Assembly: GCF_024756255.1 (NCBI RefSeq)
Contig: NZ_JANUHB010000006.1
Location: 1-64,000, forward strand
Direction: 5' to 3'
Source: Massilia agilis
Lineage (GTDB): Bacteria; Pseudomonadota; Gammaproteobacteria; Burkholderiales; Burkholderiaceae_D
Length of the DNA stretch: 64,000 bases
A model generated the notes under the pieces. It saw only the letters and a program-made list of their open reading frames with translations, was not told the DNA's origin and ran no database searches. Positions 35,475-44,501 of this stretch are shown one piece after another. The first letter of the stretch is position 1, and every line of letters starts with the position of its first letter. The position numbers and the translations under genes were made by a program.

Positions 35475-36260
35475 TCATGTAAGCCACGAGGGCTTGCGTT
35501 TTTCAAGGAACGAGGCGACGCCTTCGCGTCCCTCGCCAGATGCCCGGATCGCGGCGATGCGCTCGGCCGTGTCGGCCAGCATGGCATCGTCGATCGGCAT
35601 GCCGGACACTTCGCGCACGAGCCGCTTGGCCTCGCGCACGGCGTTGGGGCTGTTGGTGACCAGCGCCTTGGCGATGGCGGCGACGGCCACGTCCAGCTGT
35701 TCCGGCACCACCACCTCGTGCGCCATACCCATGTGCTTTGCCTCGAGCGCGGAAAAGCGCTCGGCGGTCAGGAAGTAGCGGCGCGCGGCCTGCTCGCCCA
35801 TTGCCTTGATCACGTAGGGCGAGATCGTCGCCGGGATCAGGCCGAGCTTCACTTCGGACAGGCAGAAGTTTACGCCTTCGGCCGCCGCCACGATGTCACA
35901 GGCTGCCACCAGGCCCATGCCGCCGGCGTAGCAGTCGCCCTGCACCTTTGCGATGACGGGCTTGGGGCAGTAGTAGATCGTGCGCAGCATGCTGGCAAGG
36001 CGCATGGCGTCGGCCTGGTTCTCGGCGTCCGAGTAGCCGGCCATTTTCTTCATCCAGTTCAGGTCGGCCCCGGCGCAGAAGGCCGGGCCGTTCGCCGCCA
36101 GCACGATCGCGCGCACGGCATCGTCGTGGCCCAGTTCGTCGAACGCGAGCGTCAGTTCCGCGATCGAGGTCTCGTTGAAGGCGTTGCGCACGTCCGGGCG
36201 GTTCAGGGTGACGGTGGCCACCTTGTCGGTGACAGTAACAAGCAGGGTCTGGTAGTCCAT
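35475..36260 (-). CDS. liuC: enoyl-CoA hydratase/isomerase, probable 3-methylglutaconyl-CoA hydratase
   Basis: 261 residues of the crotonase superfamily. The oxyanion-hole segments AFCAGADLNWMKKMAG and GDCYAGGMGLVAACDIV are intact, and ADLNWMKKMA is typical of LiuC/AtuE-type methylglutaconyl-CoA hydratases. It hydrates 3-methylglutaconyl-CoA, the carboxylase product after rearrangement, to HMG-CoA. It lies 12 bp after liuB and six bp before bioA. Confidence 0.92.
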   Translation of the reverse strand: MDYQTLLVTVTDKVATVTLNRPDVRNAFNETSIAELTLAFDELGHDDAVRAIVLAANGPAFCAGADLNWMKKMAGYSDAENQADAMRLASMLRTIYYCPKPVIAKVQGDCYAGGMGLVAACDIVAAAEGVNFCLSEVKLGLIPATISPYVIKAMGEQAARRYFLTAERFSALEAKHMGMAHEVVVPEQLDVAVAAIAKALVTNSPNAVREAKRLVREVSGMPIDDAMLADTAERIAAIRASGEGREGVASFLEKRKPSWLT

Positions 36261-36272
36261 GGCAGCGCCCCC

Positions 36273-37880
36273 TTACATGCGGAAGACACCGAACTTGGTG
36301 TCCGTGATTTCGGAGTTCAGCGCGGCCGAGATGCCAAGACCCAGCACCATGCGCGTGTCGGCCGGGTCGATCACGCCGTCGTCCCACAGGCGCGCGGTGG
36401 CGTAGTACGGGTGGCCCTGGTGCTCGTACTGCTCCTTGATCGGCTGCTTGAACGCGGCCTCTTCCTCGGCACTCCAGCTGCCGCCTTTACCCTCGATGCC
36501 GTCGCGCTTGACGGTGGCCAGCACCGACGCGGCCTGGTCGCCGCCCATGACCGAGATGCGCGCGTTCGGCCACATCCACAAGAAACGCGGCGAGAAAGCG
36601 CGCCCGCACATGCCGTAGTTGCCCGCGCCAAAAGAGCCGCCGATGATGACCGTGAACTTGGGCACCGAGGCCGTGGCCACCGCCGTCACCATCTTGGCGC
36701 CGTTGCGGGCGATGCCCTCGTTCTCGTACTTGCGGCCGACCATGAAGCCGGTGATGTTCTGCAAAAAGACCAGCGGGATCTTGCGCTGGCAGCACAGCTC
36801 GATGAAGTGCGTGCCCTTGAGCGCCGACTCCGAGAACAGGATGCCGTTGTTGGCGATGATGCCGACCTTGTGGCCGAAGATGTGGGCAAAGCCGCACACC
36901 AGCGTGGTGCCGTAGCGCGCCTTGAACTCGTCGAACTCGCTGCCGTCCACCACGCGCGCGATCACCTCGCGCACGTCGAAGGGCTTGCGGGTATCGACGG
37001 GAATGACGCCGTACAGCTCTTGCGGCGCGTACTTAGGCTCACTCGACTCGCGCACGGCGCCCTGCACGGGCTTGACGCGGTTCAGGTTCGACACGATGGT
37101 GCGTGCCAGCGACAGCGCGTGCAGGTCGTCCTGCGCCAGGTGGTCGGCCACGCCGGACAGGCGGGTGTGCACGTCGCCGCCGCCCAGGTCTTCGCTCGAT
37201 ACCACCTCGCCGGTGGCGGCCTTTACCAGCGGCGGGCCGCCCAGGAAGATGGTGCCCTGCTCCTTGACGATGATCGACTCGTCGCTCATCGCCGGCACGT
37301 AGGCGCCACCGGCGGTGCACGAACCCATCACCACGGCGATCTGCGGGATGCCCTTGGCCGACAGATTGGCCTGGTTGTAGAAGATGCGGCCGAAGTGGTC
37401 GCGGTCTGGGAAGACGTCGTCCTGGTTGGGCAGGTTGGCGCCGCCCGAATCGACCAGGTAGATGCAGGGCAGGTTGTTCTGCTCCGCGATCTCCTGCGCG
37501 CGCAGGTGTTTTTTGACCGTCATCGGGTAGTAGGTGCCGCCCTTGACGGTGGCGTCGTTACAGACGATCACGCACTCCTGCCCGGCCACGCGGCCAATGC
37601 CGGTGATGATGCCGGCGGCAGGTGCCGCATTGTCATACATCTCGAACGCCGCCAGCTGCGAGAATTCGAGGAACGGAGTGCCGGGATCGAGCAGCATCTG
37701 CACGCGGTCGCGCGGCAGCAGCTTGCCACGCGCGACGTGCTTGGCGCAGGCCGCCTCGCCGCCGCCCTTGGCCACTTGCGCGACTTTGGCGCGCAGGTCG
37801 TCCACCAGGGCCTGCATCGCTTGCGCGTTGGCCTTGAAGTCGTCGCTGCGCGGGTTGAGTTTGCTCTCGATGTGGGGCAT
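36273..37880 (-). CDS. liuB: methylcrotonyl-CoA carboxylase, carboxyltransferase beta subunit
   Basis: 535 residues, acyl-CoA carboxyltransferase family, N- and C-terminal crotonase-like halves. Motifs RGKLLPRDRVQMLLDPG, VDSGGANLPNQDDVFPDRDH, GSCTAGGAYVPAMSDE and GGSFGAGNYGMCGRAFSPRF match MccB/LiuB closely. It transfers carboxyl from biotin on LiuD to methylcrotonyl-CoA. It begins nine bp after the ychJ-like gene. No liuA (isovaleryl-CoA dehydrogenase) or liuR regulator precedes it within the window. Confidence 0.95.
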   Translation of the reverse strand: MPHIESKLNPRSDDFKANAQAMQALVDDLRAKVAQVAKGGGEAACAKHVARGKLLPRDRVQMLLDPGTPFLEFSQLAAFEMYDNAAPAAGIITGIGRVAGQECVIVCNDATVKGGTYYPMTVKKHLRAQEIAEQNNLPCIYLVDSGGANLPNQDDVFPDRDHFGRIFYNQANLSAKGIPQIAVVMGSCTAGGAYVPAMSDESIIVKEQGTIFLGGPPLVKAATGEVVSSEDLGGGDVHTRLSGVADHLAQDDLHALSLARTIVSNLNRVKPVQGAVRESSEPKYAPQELYGVIPVDTRKPFDVREVIARVVDGSEFDEFKARYGTTLVCGFAHIFGHKVGIIANNGILFSESALKGTHFIELCCQRKIPLVFLQNITGFMVGRKYENEGIARNGAKMVTAVATASVPKFTVIIGGSFGAGNYGMCGRAFSPRFLWMWPNARISVMGGDQAASVLATVKRDGIEGKGGSWSAEEEAAFKQPIKEQYEHQGHPYYATARLWDDGVIDPADTRMVLGLGISAALNSEITDTKFGVFRM

Positions 37881-37889
37881 TGCCGTCCT

Positions 37890-38342
37890 CTACTTGTTGT
37901 TCTCGTTCGGGAAACTGCCGTCCAGATAGAACCAGCGGGGCACGCCATCGGCGCCGCTCTCGCGCACGAAGCGGCTGAGCTCGTGCAGGCGATGGGCGCG
38001 GCCGCCAATCTTGAAGCGGGCGACGAATTCGACGGTATCGCTGTCTGGTTGTTCCGGCAAATCTGCTTTACGTTGACGTAAACGTAAAGCAGATTTTACC
38101 TCAAGTCCCAGCCACTGGATTTTTTCGTTTTCATCGATCACAGGCTCCTGCGGGCGGGTGCTCGGGTGCCAGGTTGCCTGTACGTATGCCTCATTTTTGA
38201 GCACGTAGGCCGTGTAGCGCGAACGCATCAGGGCTTCGGCGGTAGGCGGGACGGCGTCGCCCGCAAGGAACGGCCCGCAGCAGGCGGCGAGCGCGGGGCC
38301 GCCGCAGGGGCAAGGGGCGGCCGGCTTGGCTTTGGTGGACAT
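37890..38342 (-). CDS. YchJ family protein with SEC-C type N-terminal metal motif
   Basis: 150 residues. N-terminal CPCG...CC (Cys11, Cys13, Cys21, Cys22) is the half SEC-C zinc-binding motif, followed by EALMRSRYTAYVLKNEAYVQ and ATWHPSTR, then VEFVARF and HELSRFVRE, as in E. coli YchJ. The C-terminal second SEC-C motif of YchJ is missing. The middle SALRLRQRKADL segment, encoded by a perfect 16-bp palindrome, is about eight residues longer than in E. coli. Function unknown. It heads the ten-gene leftward run, nine bp before liuB. A GATAAT box seven bases before the ATG suggests a leaderless start of the whole operon. Confidence 0.82.
   Translation of the reverse strand: MSTKAKPAAPCPCGGPALAACCGPFLAGDAVPPTAEALMRSRYTAYVLKNEAYVQATWHPSTRPQEPVIDENEKIQWLGLEVKSALRLRQRKADLPEQPDSDTVEFVARFKIGGRAHRLHELSRFVRESGADGVPRWFYLDGSFPNENNK
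38059..38096. repeat. perfect 16-bp inverted repeat inside the ychJ-like gene
   Basis: Arms AAATCTGCTTTACGTT and AACGTAAAGCAGATTT flank a six-base centre GACGTA. The arms are AT-rich in a GC-rich gene and translate as part of KSALRLRQRKADL without breaking the frame. Confidence 0.9.
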
Positions 38343-38405
38343 GGCGGCAATTATCCGCGATTTTGGGCGGCCGGGTCCCGTGAACTGCTTGCGTGTGTGT
38401 AAATA

Positions 38406-38512
38406 CGTAGGGTGGCAGCTCGTTCGGCTGGCCACTGGCCAGCTTCACCCCACGCGTTCAACCAACGCGGACTGGATGTGAACGCGTGGGCAGGGGACCT
38501 GCCCACCCTACG
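38406..38512. repeat. Family B dispersed inverted repeat, copy 4
   Basis: A partly degenerate left unit (CGTAGGGTGGCAGCTCGTTC ... CCCCACGCGTTCAACC) and an intact right unit (GAACGCGTGGGCAGGGGACC then TGCCCACCCTACG). It lies between dadA and ychJ, where the promoter of the ychJ-liu-bio run should be. Confidence 0.85.
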
Positions 38513-38518
38513 GATGCG

Positions 38519-39778
38519 TCAGCGGCGCAGCGTCAGCCCATCCAGCGCAAACGGCGGCGCCTTGCCCTGCATGAGGTCGGCCAGCACGGCGGCGCTGCCG
38601 CAGGCGAAGGTGAAGCCCAGCGGGCCGTGGCCCACGTTCAGCCACAGGTTGCTGTAGCGGGTCGGCCCCAGGATCGGCGCGCTGTTGGGCGTGGCGGGAC
38701 GCAGCCCGGCCCAGGCTTCGATCCGGGTGTAGTCCGCCGCGCGTGGCATGGTTTCCTTCACCTGGCGCGTCAGGCTCGCGATGCGTTTCGGGTTGAGCGA
38801 GGCATCCTCGCCCACCATGTCCACCATGGCGGCCACGCGCAGCTTGTCGCCGATGCGCGCGTACAGCACCTTGCGTTCGAAGTCGGTCACGCTGATTTCC
38901 GGCGCCACGTCGTCCTGGCGGATCGGCGCGGTCAGGCTGTAGCCCTTGAGCGGGTACATCGGCAGGGAAATGCCGGCGGTGGCGGCCAGCGTGCGGCTCT
39001 GGATGCCGGCAGCCAGCACGAAGGCGTCGGCCGACAGCTTGCCGGCGGTCGTGTCCAGCCAGCTCACCTTGCCGCCTTCGGTCACGAAGCCGGTCGCTTC
39101 GCCATGCACGAAGCCGCGGAAGTTCGGGTGTTCGGCCAGTCGCTGCACCAGCGCCTCGCAGAACGCGTGGCAGTCGGCCACGGCTTCGCCGCTGTTGTAG
39201 ATGCCGCCAGCCAGCTTGTCGGCCACGGCGGCCAGCGCCGGTTCGTTGGCCGCGCATTCGACAGCGCTCCACACCTGGCGGGTCGGCGACGAGTCGGGCT
39301 TGGCGGTGGCGGCTGCAAACGACTTGGCGCTGCGGTACACGACCAGCTTGCCCGACTCGCGCCACTGGAAGGCTTCGTGCGGGATGGTCAGCTCGAGCTG
39401 CTGCATGGCCTGCTTGGACAGCTCGCCCAGCTGCAGCAGCTTGTTGGTGGTGCGCTGGTTGACGTCGGCGCGGCAGTTGGCGAGGAAGCTCGCCAGCCAG
39501 CGCCACTGGCGCAGGTCGAATTCGGGCTTGAAGCGCAGCGGCCCGGTTTCCTGGAACAGCCACTTGAATGCCTTGAGCGGCACACCTTCGTCGGCCAGCG
39601 GCGAGACATAACGGTAGCTCAGCTGCCCGCCGTTGGCGTAGCTGGCGCCGGTCGCCATGTCCGGCGCGCGTTCCAGCAAGGTGACACCAAATCCGGCCTG
39701 CAGCAGCCACCAGGCCGAGGCCAGGCCGACAACACCACCGCCAATTACGATTACTTGACCACTGTTATTCTTCGTCAT
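38519..39778 (-). CDS. dadA: D-amino acid dehydrogenase
   Basis: 419 residues, DadA-type FAD oxidoreductase. The N-terminal dinucleotide motif is VIVIGGGVVGLASAWWLLQA; TGASYANGGQLSYRYVSPLA and GYSLTAPI are typical of DadA; the C-terminus holds GLRPATPNSAPILGPT and NLWLNVGHGPLGFTFACGS. It oxidises D-alanine and other D-amino acids, feeding electrons to the quinone pool. No dadX racemase is adjacent. In this setting the substrate is probably D-Ala released from peptidoglycan. The stop lies six bp from repeat B4. Confidence 0.92.
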   Translation of the reverse strand: MTKNNSGQVIVIGGGVVGLASAWWLLQAGFGVTLLERAPDMATGASYANGGQLSYRYVSPLADEGVPLKAFKWLFQETGPLRFKPEFDLRQWRWLASFLANCRADVNQRTTNKLLQLGELSKQAMQQLELTIPHEAFQWRESGKLVVYRSAKSFAAATAKPDSSPTRQVWSAVECAANEPALAAVADKLAGGIYNSGEAVADCHAFCEALVQRLAEHPNFRGFVHGEATGFVTEGGKVSWLDTTAGKLSADAFVLAAGIQSRTLAATAGISLPMYPLKGYSLTAPIRQDDVAPEISVTDFERKVLYARIGDKLRVAAMVDMVGEDASLNPKRIASLTRQVKETMPRAADYTRIEAWAGLRPATPNSAPILGPTRYSNLWLNVGHGPLGFTFACGSAAVLADLMQGKAPPFALDGLTLRR

Positions 39779-39871
39779 AACTCAACAGCTTAGGGGCTGC
39801 CAACCCGTCCCGGCTAATGAATGTAGCGCGGGCGGGCATAACCGCCCCTCATGCTTCTTAAACAGCCAACA

Positions 39872-41230
39872 TTATTTCTCAGGCACGAGGATCGCGCGGC
39901 GGTACATGCTGGTCAAAATCTGCTCCTGGAAGCGCGCCAGCGACGAGTATTTACCCTTGTACGCGAGCGGATCGGTCGATGTGCCGCCGACCAGCGCGAC
40001 CATGCCGTTCTTGTTCTTCAGGTCGGCCACGAACACGGACATGAGCCCGTAGGCGTCGCCCAGGTGGCCGACCGCGGCAAAACCGCCGCCTTCCACCAGC
40101 CGGGTGTTGGTGGCGGGGTCGTCCGGGAACTGCTCGTTGCCCAAGCCCCAGGCGTTGAACAGCCCGTCCAGCGAGTCGCCGTTGCCGCCCTTGCCGTCGT
40201 AGGTCCACTGGCGCGAGAACATCTGGTCCAGGCTCGATTGTTTCAATATCCGCGTGCCGTTGTGCACGCCGCCGTTCATCAGCATCAGCATCACGGTGCC
40301 CATGTCGTGCGCCGAGATGCGCATGCCGCCGGTCGGGCTGAACGGGGTGGCGTTGGCGCCGATCACGTAGTTGTCAATACCGGCGGGCTCGCTCGGCGCG
40401 CGCGTGGCGTAGTCGTCCACTTGCGGCACCCACGGGCCGGCCGGGTTCCATTGCGCGTTGTCGTCGGTGGCGCGCTTGCGGTACAGGGTGGCCAGCCGGG
40501 ACACCGCGCCGTTCGGCAGCTCGGCCGGGTTGTAGCCGGCGGACAGGCCCAGCGGCTGGATCAGCAGGCGCTGCATCAGCCGGTCGAAACGCTCGCCGGT
40601 CACGCGTTCCATGATGGTGCCGGTGATGCCCCAGCCGAGGTTGCAGTAAGTGAAATAGTCGCCCGGCCCCGCATTGCTGGCCCACATGCCGCCCTTGCCG
40701 TAAAGACGGGCACCGGGCACCAGCACGTCCTTGAGCGCGGTGTCCGCGCCCCACGAGTAGCCCACGTCGTCGCGCAGCGAGGAGCGGTGCGACAGCAGGT
40801 GGCGCAGCGTGATCGCGCGGTCCGGGAAGTTGGGATTGCGCAGCGTGAAGCCGAGGTAGTCGGACACGTCGCGGTCCAGATCGACCTTGCCTTCCTCCAC
40901 CAGGCGCATCAGGCCCAGCGTGGTCATCATCTTGGAGATGGATGCAATGCGAAACAGCGTGTCGCGTTGCACCGGCTTGTCCGGCGCCGCGCCGTTGCCG
41001 TAGAAACGCTGGCCGAACTGCTGCTCGTACACTACCTTGCCATTACGGATCGCCAGCACCGACAGGCTCGCCAGCTCGCAGGCCGGGTCCCGTGCGATGG
41101 CCGCCAGCTCGGCGTCGAGCGCGTCGTGGCGCTTGGCGGGCGCGGCCTTGCCGCCCTTGCCCAGCGCCATCACGGGACTGATTGTGCCCAGCAGTGCCAG
41201 GCCGAGCAGGGTGCGCTTGCGATGGTCCAT
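39872..41230 (-). CDS. exported serine hydrolase of the beta-lactamase / DD-peptidase class C family
   Basis: 452 residues. Signal peptide MDHRKRTLLGLALLGTISPV then MALG. The catalytic SISK (Ser97, Lys100) lies in TLFRIASISKMMTTLGLMRL, and Tyr195-Cys-Asn in FTYCNLGWGI is the YxN motif; VEGGGFAAVGHLG supplies the HxG-like third element. This is the AmpC/EstB/Pab87 family of D-stereospecific peptidases, esterases and beta-lactamases. Divergent from the GntR regulator across 239 bp, and next to dadA, it may release D-Ala from wall peptides. It is not close enough to AmpC to call it a resistance gene. Confidence 0.85.
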   Translation of the reverse strand: MDHRKRTLLGLALLGTISPVMALGKGGKAAPAKRHDALDAELAAIARDPACELASLSVLAIRNGKVVYEQQFGQRFYGNGAAPDKPVQRDTLFRIASISKMMTTLGLMRLVEEGKVDLDRDVSDYLGFTLRNPNFPDRAITLRHLLSHRSSLRDDVGYSWGADTALKDVLVPGARLYGKGGMWASNAGPGDYFTYCNLGWGITGTIMERVTGERFDRLMQRLLIQPLGLSAGYNPAELPNGAVSRLATLYRKRATDDNAQWNPAGPWVPQVDDYATRAPSEPAGIDNYVIGANATPFSPTGGMRISAHDMGTVMLMLMNGGVHNGTRILKQSSLDQMFSRQWTYDGKGGNGDSLDGLFNAWGLGNEQFPDDPATNTRLVEGGGFAAVGHLGDAYGLMSVFVADLKNKNGMVALVGGTSTDPLAYKGKYSSLARFQEQILTSMYRRAILVPEK

Positions 41231-41347
41231 GTGTCTTCTCCGGTAGTTTTTTGTGTGGCCGCAACGGCTTGTGCTGCGCCGAGCATACGGCGGTGCTGCC
41301 GGGCTTGCCAATGAATAGCCGTTCGCGCAGCATAACCTTTCTGAATG

Positions 41348-41362
41348 CAAACAAATGGTTTG
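41348..41362. promoter_or_regulatory. candidate operator in the divergent gntR promoter region
   Basis: Inverted repeat CAAAC-AAATG-GTTTG just before a TATAAC -10-like box (41364-41369), between the divergent serine hydrolase and gntR genes. A GntR autoregulatory site is plausible but unproven. Confidence 0.35.
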
Positions 41363-41469
41363 ATATAACATCGCCTCATGCATGACCAAGTTTTTTTCAT
41401 GCCGGCTGCGTGAAGTGCGCGCTTGTCGGGACAGTAAACTTGGTGCAGCGGGGCAATCGCGGGGCAGCA

Positions 41470-42204
41470 ATGAACACAGGATTCCAGATCGATCTGAACG
41501 ACAATTCGCCGCTGTATATGCAGGTCGCGCGCAAGCTGATCAAGGACGTGCGCGACGGCCTGTACCAGGTCGACCAGGCGCTGCCTTCCGAGCGCACCTT
41601 GTCGGAGCAGCTCGACGTCTCGCGCGTGACCGCGCGCAAGGCGATCGACCAGCTGGTCGAACAGGGCCTGGTGGTGCGCCGCCGCGGCTCGGGTAATTAC
41701 ATTGCGCCGCGCATCGAGCAGCCGCTGTCGAACCTGTCCAGTTTTTCCGAGCAGCTGGCCCAGCGCGGCTACCAGCCCAGCTCGCAATGGCTGCGGCGCG
41801 AAGTGGTGCTGGCCGACCCCGACGAGCAGCTTGCGCTCGGCCTGTCGCCCAACACCCGCGTGGCGCGGCTGGAACGCTTGCGCCTGGCCGACGAGGTGCC
41901 GATGGCCTACGAAGTGAGCGTGATCCCCGCCACCATCCTGCCGCGCCCCGAGGGCGTGGTCGGCTCGCTGTATGCACACCTGGACAAGACCGGCCACATG
42001 CCGGTGCGCGCGCTGCAGCACATCCGCGCGCTCAATGCCCCGGCCAAGCTGGCCGGCCAGCTGGAAGTGCCGGAAGGGCAGGCGGTGCTGTTCATCACCC
42101 GCGTGGGCTACCTGGAGTCGGGGCAAGCGGTGGAGCTGACCCATTCGTACTGCCGCAGCGACCACTACGACTTCGTGGCCGAGATGCGGCGCCCGCCAGC
42201 ATAA
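41470..42204 (+). CDS. GntR/HutC family transcriptional regulator of the cell-wall recycling island
   Basis: 244 residues. N-terminal winged helix (about 10-75): PLYMQVARKLIKDVRDGLYQ, ALPSERTLSEQLDVSRVTARKAI and GSGNYI are classic GntR. A UTRA effector domain (about 95-235) follows, as in NagR, DasR and PhnF, which sense phosphorylated or free amino sugars. It precedes murQ in the same direction (91-bp gap), so it likely represses the murQ-ampG-nagX-digH-kinase-amiD genes with an amino sugar phosphate as ligand. The start at 41470 is chosen over 41410 because the conserved DNA-binding domain begins there. Confidence 0.88.
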   Translation: MNTGFQIDLNDNSPLYMQVARKLIKDVRDGLYQVDQALPSERTLSEQLDVSRVTARKAIDQLVEQGLVVRRRGSGNYIAPRIEQPLSNLSSFSEQLAQRGYQPSSQWLRREVVLADPDEQLALGLSPNTRVARLERLRLADEVPMAYEVSVIPATILPRPEGVVGSLYAHLDKTGHMPVRALQHIRALNAPAKLAGQLEVPEGQAVLFITRVGYLESGQAVELTHSYCRSDHYDFVAEMRRPPA

Positions 42205-42250
42205 CTTTTCGGAATGATGACGGCCGATCCTTTCATGGGAGTACGTTGTC

Positions 42251-42270
42251 AATTGGTATTACACTGGTTT
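42251..42270. promoter_or_regulatory. candidate GntR-family site upstream of murQ
   Basis: AATTGGTATTACACTGGTTT, 25 bp before the murQ ATG, begins with the ATTGGT half-site typical of HutC-type GntR regulators of amino sugar genes and contains a second TGGT ten bases on. TTGTCA just upstream may be a -35 box. Palindromicity is incomplete. Confidence 0.3.
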
Positions 42271-42295
42271 CATCCCCTCGTGCCTTCGTAACACC

Positions 42296-43177
42296 ATGCT
42301 CAAAACCGAAACCCCGGCCCACGACCACGCCTTGCTCGACCAGTATCCGACCGCGGACCTGGTCAAGGTGCTGGTGGATGACCAGCTCAACGCCGTCAAC
42401 GCCGTGCGCGCGGCTGCGCCGCGCATCGCCGCCGCCGTCACCGCCGCGCTGCCGCGGGTGGAAGCGGGCGGGCGCCTGATCTATGTCGGCGCCGGCACCT
42501 CGGGCCGCCTGGGCGTGCTCGACAGCGTGGAGCTGTACCCGACCTTCTCGTGGCCGCACGGCCGCGCGGTGGCGCTGCTGGCCGGCGGCACCGACGCGAT
42601 GTTCGTCGCGGTCGAAGGCGCCGAGGACGACATCGTGCAGGGCGCGGCCGACCTGAAATCGGTCAACGTGGGCAAGGATGACGTGGTGCTGCTGATCGCC
42701 GCATCGGGCGGCACGCCCTACGTGCTGGGCGCGCTGCGCGCCGCGCGCGAGGCCGGCGCGCTGACGATCGGTTTTGCCAACAACCCGGACGCCCCGGTGG
42801 CGGACGAGGCCGAGATCGGCGTCACGCTCGACACCGGGCCGGAAGTGATCTCCGGCAGCACCCGCCTGAAGGCCGGCACCTCGCAAAAGATCGCGCTGAA
42901 CACCTTTTCCAGCGCGCTGATGGTGCGGCTGAACAAGGTCTATGGCAACCTGATGGTAGACTTGAAGGCTACCAACGCCAAGCTCGTGCGCCGCGCGATC
43001 CGCCTGACCTGCTTTGCGACCGGCGCCGACGAGGCCGCCGCGCGCGAAGTGCTGGAACAGTGCGGCTTTCACGTCAAGGTCGCGATCGTGGCCCTGTCCA
43101 AAAACACCAGCGTCGAGCAAGCTCGGGCCTTGCTGGACGCGGCGCACGGCAGCGTGCGCCAGGCACTGGCTGCATAA
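42296..43177 (+). CDS. murQ: N-acetylmuramic acid 6-phosphate etherase
   Basis: 293 residues, SIS domain. The signature GRLIYVGAGTSGRLGVLDSVE and the catalytic-site EGAEDD segment, followed by DVVLLIAASGGTPYVLGAL and STRLKAGTSQKIALNTFSS, are intact. MurQ cleaves the lactyl ether of MurNAc-6-phosphate to give GlcNAc-6-phosphate and D-lactate in the cytoplasm, the key step in MurNAc recycling. It follows gntR and precedes the AmpG-like permease by 42 bp. No anmK (anhydroMurNAc kinase) or murP PTS transporter is in the window. Confidence 0.96.
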   Translation: MLKTETPAHDHALLDQYPTADLVKVLVDDQLNAVNAVRAAAPRIAAAVTAALPRVEAGGRLIYVGAGTSGRLGVLDSVELYPTFSWPHGRAVALLAGGTDAMFVAVEGAEDDIVQGAADLKSVNVGKDDVVLLIAASGGTPYVLGALRAAREAGALTIGFANNPDAPVADEAEIGVTLDTGPEVISGSTRLKAGTSQKIALNTFSSALMVRLNKVYGNLMVDLKATNAKLVRRAIRLTCFATGADEAAAREVLEQCGFHVKVAIVALSKNTSVEQARALLDAAHGSVRQALAA

Positions 43178-43219
43178 GACGTGAACGGCGCCCCGGTCCT
43201 GCCCGGCCAAGAAAGAGTT

Positions 43220-44482
43220 ATGCAAGAAAAGCAAGCCCGGAACCCGTGGCTGTGGGTGCCCTCCGTCTATTTCAACCAGGCCGTTCCGTACGCCGTCGTG
43301 ATGACCCTCGCGGGCGTCATGTACAAGGACCTGGGCCTGTCCAATCCCGAGATCACGCACTACACCAGCATGCTGTACCTGCCGTGGGTGATCAAGCCGC
43401 TGTGGTCGCCCGTGGTGGACATGTTCGGCACCAAGCGGCGCTGGACCGTGCTGCTGCAGCTGGTGGTGGCGCTGGCGCTGGGCGCGCTGGCCGGTGCGCT
43501 GCATGCGCCCAACTTCATCATCCTGTCGCTGGCCGCGCTGTGGGTCATGGCGATCAGCTCGGCCACGCATGATATTGCGGCCGACGGCTACTACATGCTG
43601 GGGCTGCGGCAAAAAGACCAGGCCGCCTTCGTGGGCGTGCGCAGCACCTTCTACCGCATTGCCAACCTGGTGGTGCAGGGGCCGCTGGTGGTGCTGGTGG
43701 GCCTGTTGACGCGCTCGATGAACGACGTGCGCATGGCGTGGTCCACCTCGTTCGTGATCCTGGCGGTCGTGTTCGGCGTGCTGGTGGCGTGGCACCAATT
43801 GATCCTGCCGCGCCCGGCCGAGGACCACGCGGTCCGGTCCGGCAACCCGATCCAGGGCTTCATCGACACCTTTGTCTCGTTCTTCAAGAAGCGCGACATC
43901 TGGCTGATCCTCGGTTTCATCCTCACCTTCCGCCTGGGCGAAGCGCAGATCCTCAAGCTGGTCGCGCCGTTCCTGAAGGACCCGGTGTCGGCCGGCGGCC
44001 TGGGCCTGTCCAACGAGCAATTTGGCGGCGCCTACGGCACCGTCGGCCTGGTCGCGCTGACCTTCGGCGGCCTGTTCGGCGGCTGGCTGATCTCGCGCCG
44101 GGGGCTCAAGCGCTGCCTGTGGCTGATGGTGTTCGGCGTGCACCTGCCGGACCTGGTGTTCGTGTTCCTGTCGAGCGTGCAGCCGCAGAACTTTGCGCTG
44201 ATCTCGGCGTGCCTCGCGGTCGAGCAGTTCGGCTACGGGTTCGGCTTCACCGCAATGATGTTGTACATGATCATGGTCTCCGAAGGCGAGCACAAGACGG
44301 CGCACTACGCGTTGTGCACCGGCCTGATGGCGCTGGGCATGATGGCGCCGGGCTACGTCAGCGGGGACATCCAGGCTTTCCTCGGGTATCGCAATTTCTT
44401 CATCTGGGCGTGCTTGTCGACCATTCCGGCGTTCATCATGGCGTCGCTGGTGAAGATCGATCCTGAGTTTGGTAAGAAGTAA
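43220..44482 (+). CDS. ampG: AmpG-like MFS muropeptide permease
   Basis: 420 residues, twelve hydrophobic helices. WVPSVYFNQAVPYAVVMTLA, the MLYLPWVIKPLWSPVVDMFG segment between helices 2 and 3, and SATHDIAADGYYM are characteristic of the AmpG branch of MFS. AmpG imports GlcNAc-1,6-anhydroMurNAc peptides from the periplasm by proton symport. The ATG at 43220 with GAAAGAG just upstream is preferred over a GTG at 43181. Neighbours murQ, digH and amiD fit a muropeptide substrate, although free disaccharide is an alternative. Confidence 0.88.
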   Translation: MQEKQARNPWLWVPSVYFNQAVPYAVVMTLAGVMYKDLGLSNPEITHYTSMLYLPWVIKPLWSPVVDMFGTKRRWTVLLQLVVALALGALAGALHAPNFIILSLAALWVMAISSATHDIAADGYYMLGLRQKDQAAFVGVRSTFYRIANLVVQGPLVVLVGLLTRSMNDVRMAWSTSFVILAVVFGVLVAWHQLILPRPAEDHAVRSGNPIQGFIDTFVSFFKKRDIWLILGFILTFRLGEAQILKLVAPFLKDPVSAGGLGLSNEQFGGAYGTVGLVALTFGGLFGGWLISRRGLKRCLWLMVFGVHLPDLVFVFLSSVQPQNFALISACLAVEQFGYGFGFTAMMLYMIMVSEGEHKTAHYALCTGLMALGMMAPGYVSGDIQAFLGYRNFFIWACLSTIPAFIMASLVKIDPEFGKK

Positions 44483-44501
44483 CAACCACTAGCAGTAAAA
44501 C

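Noticed and set aside
39872..41230. Class C beta-lactamase resistance gene
   Set aside because: SxxK and YxN motifs are shared by many DD-peptidases and esterases; the sequence is not close to AmpC, and the neighbours point to wall turnover.
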